The notes under the pieces are model-generated. The model was given only the letters and a program-made list of their open reading frames with translations. It had not been told where the DNA came from and made no database searches. A stretch of DNA of 64,000 nt from Castanea sativa (Eukaryota; Streptophyta; Magnoliopsida; Fagales; Fagaceae): NCBI RefSeq assembly GCF_040712315.1, contig NC_134022.1:6820001-6884000 (forward strand). The letters run 5' to 3'. This document shows positions 61,307-64,000 of the stretch, piece after piece; within the stretch, counting starts at the first letter, position 1; the number at the start of each line of letters is the position of its first letter. A program made the position numbers and the translations under genes.

Positions 61307-62101
61307 AATAAAAACCTTATCAGAGAATGATTTTATAGAGGGGAAGAGAAATAGGGAGAAAAAAGAGAAGAGGGGCAAATAGAGAGAGAAATCTGTGGGT
61401 AGTGAAGAGATCAAAGAGGGTGGTAGTGAGGATGTGAGGAGAGAGAGAGAGAGAGAGAAAAAAAAAGAAGAAGAAGAAGAAGAATTGAGAGAGCTTACTG
61501 TGAGAAAGACTAAAGACGCGAAAGAAAGAGATTTTTTTTCCACTTTTTTTGGAAAACAACCTATAGAAAACCAGCCTTATTTTTATTAGAGTTTTCAGTT
61601 GACTGAAAATAGTTTTCCATTGACCAATTTTTTTTTTTTTTTATACTACCAAATATTAGAAAATATGAAAAACTATCTTTACAGAAGGTTTTCCAACAAA
61701 TATATAGAGCGTAAAAGAGAAAATAATAACTTAGGAGAGAAGGTGGGAAAGAAAACTGATGAAGCTCGAGTGTTTTCTCCAATATGGGGAGAAAATTAGA
61801 GAGAAAATGTGGGACTTCATTTTTGGATAAAATTGTCCCTGTGCATCAATCTTTTGTTTTTTTTTTTTTTTTTCTTCTTCAAAAATGTTCCCAGTGCAAC
61901 CTAACCTCATATGGCTTTTGTCTCTTTCGTTTTAGACAAAACTGTCCCTTGTGAAATAGCCTTTTTTTGTGTGTGTTCATATTCTGTTTTTTTCCCCCTT
62001 TTATATATTTATATATATATATATATATATTTTTATTTATTTATTTATATATATACCTATTTAGGGTTTTTATTTATTTATCATCCTTTTACTTTCCCTA
62101 G
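61307..62101. other. Intergenic DNA, no gene seen
   Basis: A purine-rich stretch (AGAGAGAGAGA then GAAGAAGAAG) at 61430-61490, inverted TTTTCCA/TGGAAAA words near 61550-61690 suggesting a degraded MITE, and a T run near 61855-61873. Open frames here are low-complexity. Confidence 0.5.
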
Positions 62102-62215
62102 GTTTTAAAAACCGGACTGGACCGGCCGGTCCGACCGGTTCAACCGGAAAAACCGGTGCAGTCCGGTCCGGTTATATGTATCAAAACCGGTCAAAAACCG
62201 GTCAAGTAACTTTCC
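62102..62215. mobile_element. hAT-like transposon terminus, ACCGG-rich
   Basis: GTTTTAAAAACCGGACTGGA is followed by dense ACCGG/CCGGT words (CCGGCCGGTCCGACCGGTTC, AACCGGTCAAAAACCGGTCA). This text is a known terminal signature of a plant hAT-type family. Only one end is visible; the other may lie beyond the recognisable sequence or be lost. Confidence 0.55.
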
Positions 62216-63349
62216 CTCATTTGTTTTGGTTTCTTATACCTTTTTCAAAATTGAAATGCCATCCATACCCAATTTTTAAATTAAAAAATAATGTTTTTTT
62301 TTATAAAAAAATCTAATAGGGGTATATGAGTAAATTTATACAAACTCTATTTTCTATCTTCTCATTTTTCTTCTCTAACAAGCAAAAAAAATTTGCATCC
62401 TCCACTTTCCACCCCCAACCAAACACAAATGAGTGAAATTAAATTTTTTTTCTATTCTCCCACTTTTCTGTCCCCTCAACCAAATGGACCTGCCAACCCC
62501 AAGCACTTTGTGCTAGGGGAGGGATTTTTATTTTTTGCTTCTACGCACAAATACCTCTTAAGTTAATAAATTTTCTTTGAAGAATCTTCCATGTATGCAT
62601 TATTATTTCTATACACTGGTGATACAAGTTAACTTATCACTTGTTTAGTGCCCGTTGTTGCTACTTTTAAGGCTCAATTCAAACTGAAAATGGTTGGATC
62701 CTCTTGTAGTCTATTATCTTACGCATAATAGTCTATGTTAGAATTTTTTTTTTTCTTAGTTGATATTTATAAATAGAAGAAATAATGCTACAAAAGCTGT
62801 TTCTGGTGGGTCTAACTTTTATCATGTGTAAAAACAAACTGCTTTTCATGATAAGTTGATTAACCAAATCAAGCTTTTTGCAATTCAGATTTAGAGTTCT
62901 TGGAATGATGGGAAAGGGGGTTATTTTGATCATTATAGTAAAATATGGTATGAAACGTATAAAACTTATGCAGAAAAAATATGATCTACAAAGGAAAGAA
63001 AATAAAATGGATCCTTATTTCCGTTGGCAAATGTATATCCATCTTAGGTGTAGTATTTCCTTGCTTGCAATACAATGATATATTATACAAGGGAAAGATA
63101 ATCACTTTCTTTCTTTCATTGTTGGGTTAAGATAGCTTGAACATGGTTTATTAATTCAATTACCCAAGTTGATTAATTAGGTTAAATTGCATGCAAATCA
63201 TGGAGGCACCAACAAATTTATCTATATATATCTAAAAGCTGAAGCGTAGCATTTATAATTGCTAAGCTCCTGTTGAGCCACATCACTAGCCACACCATCC
63301 ACTTCTTTTCTATCTCTTATTTTCTCTTTCTAAACTTTTATTCTCCCTA

Positions 63350-63387
<38 letters not shown>

Positions 63388-64000
63388 TATTCTCTCTATT
63401 TGTTTACATTTACTGTTACATTTCCTTTAACATTTCCCCTCCCTCTTCACCTCTTTATATGGTTGTCCAGAGACCCAGCAAACCCAACCCACCTGCCGTT
63501 GCCGATCAAACTTGACCCGTTGCCAACCAAACCGACTTCTGCGACGATCGGCGACGAGTTTGTTCCTCCAAAACCTGAGTTTGGGTGTTTGGATGTCGGT
63601 TTTCCTTCTCTAAAATCTAATCAACCCGATCCGATCAACCTACAAAATTTTCGACGATACTTGGTAGATCCAGCGAGACATAGACCATTTTCGTCAAGAT
63701 CTCGGTGAGATTTTGTTGAAAATGGCCTAGATTAGGCTGGATCTGGTGAGACCTCAAAGATTTTGCCCGTTTTTTCTCCGTTTTCATGTCGGTTTCTCTC
63801 TGTTTTCATGCTGAAATCCTCGTCGTTTTCCCGCCAAATTCTCGCCGTTTTCTAGATCTTCGATCCCAACTGACCCGCCCGCCACCTGTTGAAGTTCCAA
63901 CCCGCCCGATCCGATCATCCTCTTGGTCGGCGGCTGGTTGAGATTTTGTCCACCCAAGCTGGTCGAGTTGGATGCGGATTGAGCACAAACCCAATCCGAC
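62216..64000. other. Right-edge sequence, no supportable gene
   Basis: AT-rich to 63350, then an A run of about 30 bases (63354-63383). After it, base composition turns GC-richer with many CGA/CCG words and repeated 'CCGTTTTC' and 'TTTTCATG' phrases (63480-64000). This could be the 5' end of a gene or of a retroelement that continues outside the window. Short open frames there show no domain. Confidence 0.4.

Noticed and set aside
61289..61589. Overlapping frames over the GA-rich block
   Set aside because: Purine-repeat translation (RERERE, SLSLSL); not coding.
63273..63994. Possible gene start at the right edge
   Set aside because: GC-richer with short Pro/Asp-rich frames, but no domain, splice pattern or conserved start; cut by the window end.

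Overview
This window is nuclear DNA of a dicot, probably a woody one. It is AT-rich, full of microsatellites and transposons, and its few real genes have GT-AG introns. The gene families fit a rosid tree; a member of the oak and chestnut family is my impression only, not something the sequence proves.

Layout. Positions 1-2330 and 18535-23160 are two direct copies (A1, A2) of a segment ending in a small secreted cysteine-rich gene of the prolamin-like/ECA1 type; the copy at 23024-23461 is intact and the one at 2141-2311 is truncated. A complete non-RD LRR receptor kinase lies at 2590-6687 (minus), and its promoter and signal-peptide region is partly duplicated near 8500. Between 7.6 and 12.3 kb there are MITE-like elements and no gene. 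A second segment is present as inverted copies (B1 about 12289-18285 plus; B2 about 28736-32230 minus). It holds the 3' half of a mitochondrial PPR gene, a LINE tail and a broken KH-domain gene. The PPR gene is intact only in B2 (31611-33806); the B1 copy is broken by a 2.5-kb Mutator-like element (12440-14941) with a 10-bp target duplication. A decayed Tat-type Ty3/gypsy retrotransposon (about 24335-28735) ends abruptly at the B2 boundary.

The main discovery is one very large Mutator-like element (MULE) at 34980-60404, about 25.4 kb. It has long terminal inverted repeats and a perfect 9-bp target duplication (TCTCGAGTT). Just inside the left end is a MULE transposase gene (plus strand); just inside the right end is an intact five-exon plant mobile domain (PMD) gene (minus strand). 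They converge, as mudrA and mudrB do in maize MuDR, with PMD in the mudrB position. Between them lie fragments of host genes with intron remnants (MCM3, probably VPS8, a nucleotide-sugar transporter, an EF-hand exon, possibly SMC5), an unrecognised 204-codon ORF, and internal arrays of the CTCGAT-type palindromes that also fill the terminal repeats. The element sits in an F-box/LRR gene remnant about 1.2 kb upstream of the PPR gene.

The transposase carries one in-frame stop before its last zinc knuckle, so the element may depend on readthrough or on another copy. The right edge (60.4-64 kb) holds the F-box remnant, dispersed repeats and a hAT-like terminus, with no gene I can support.
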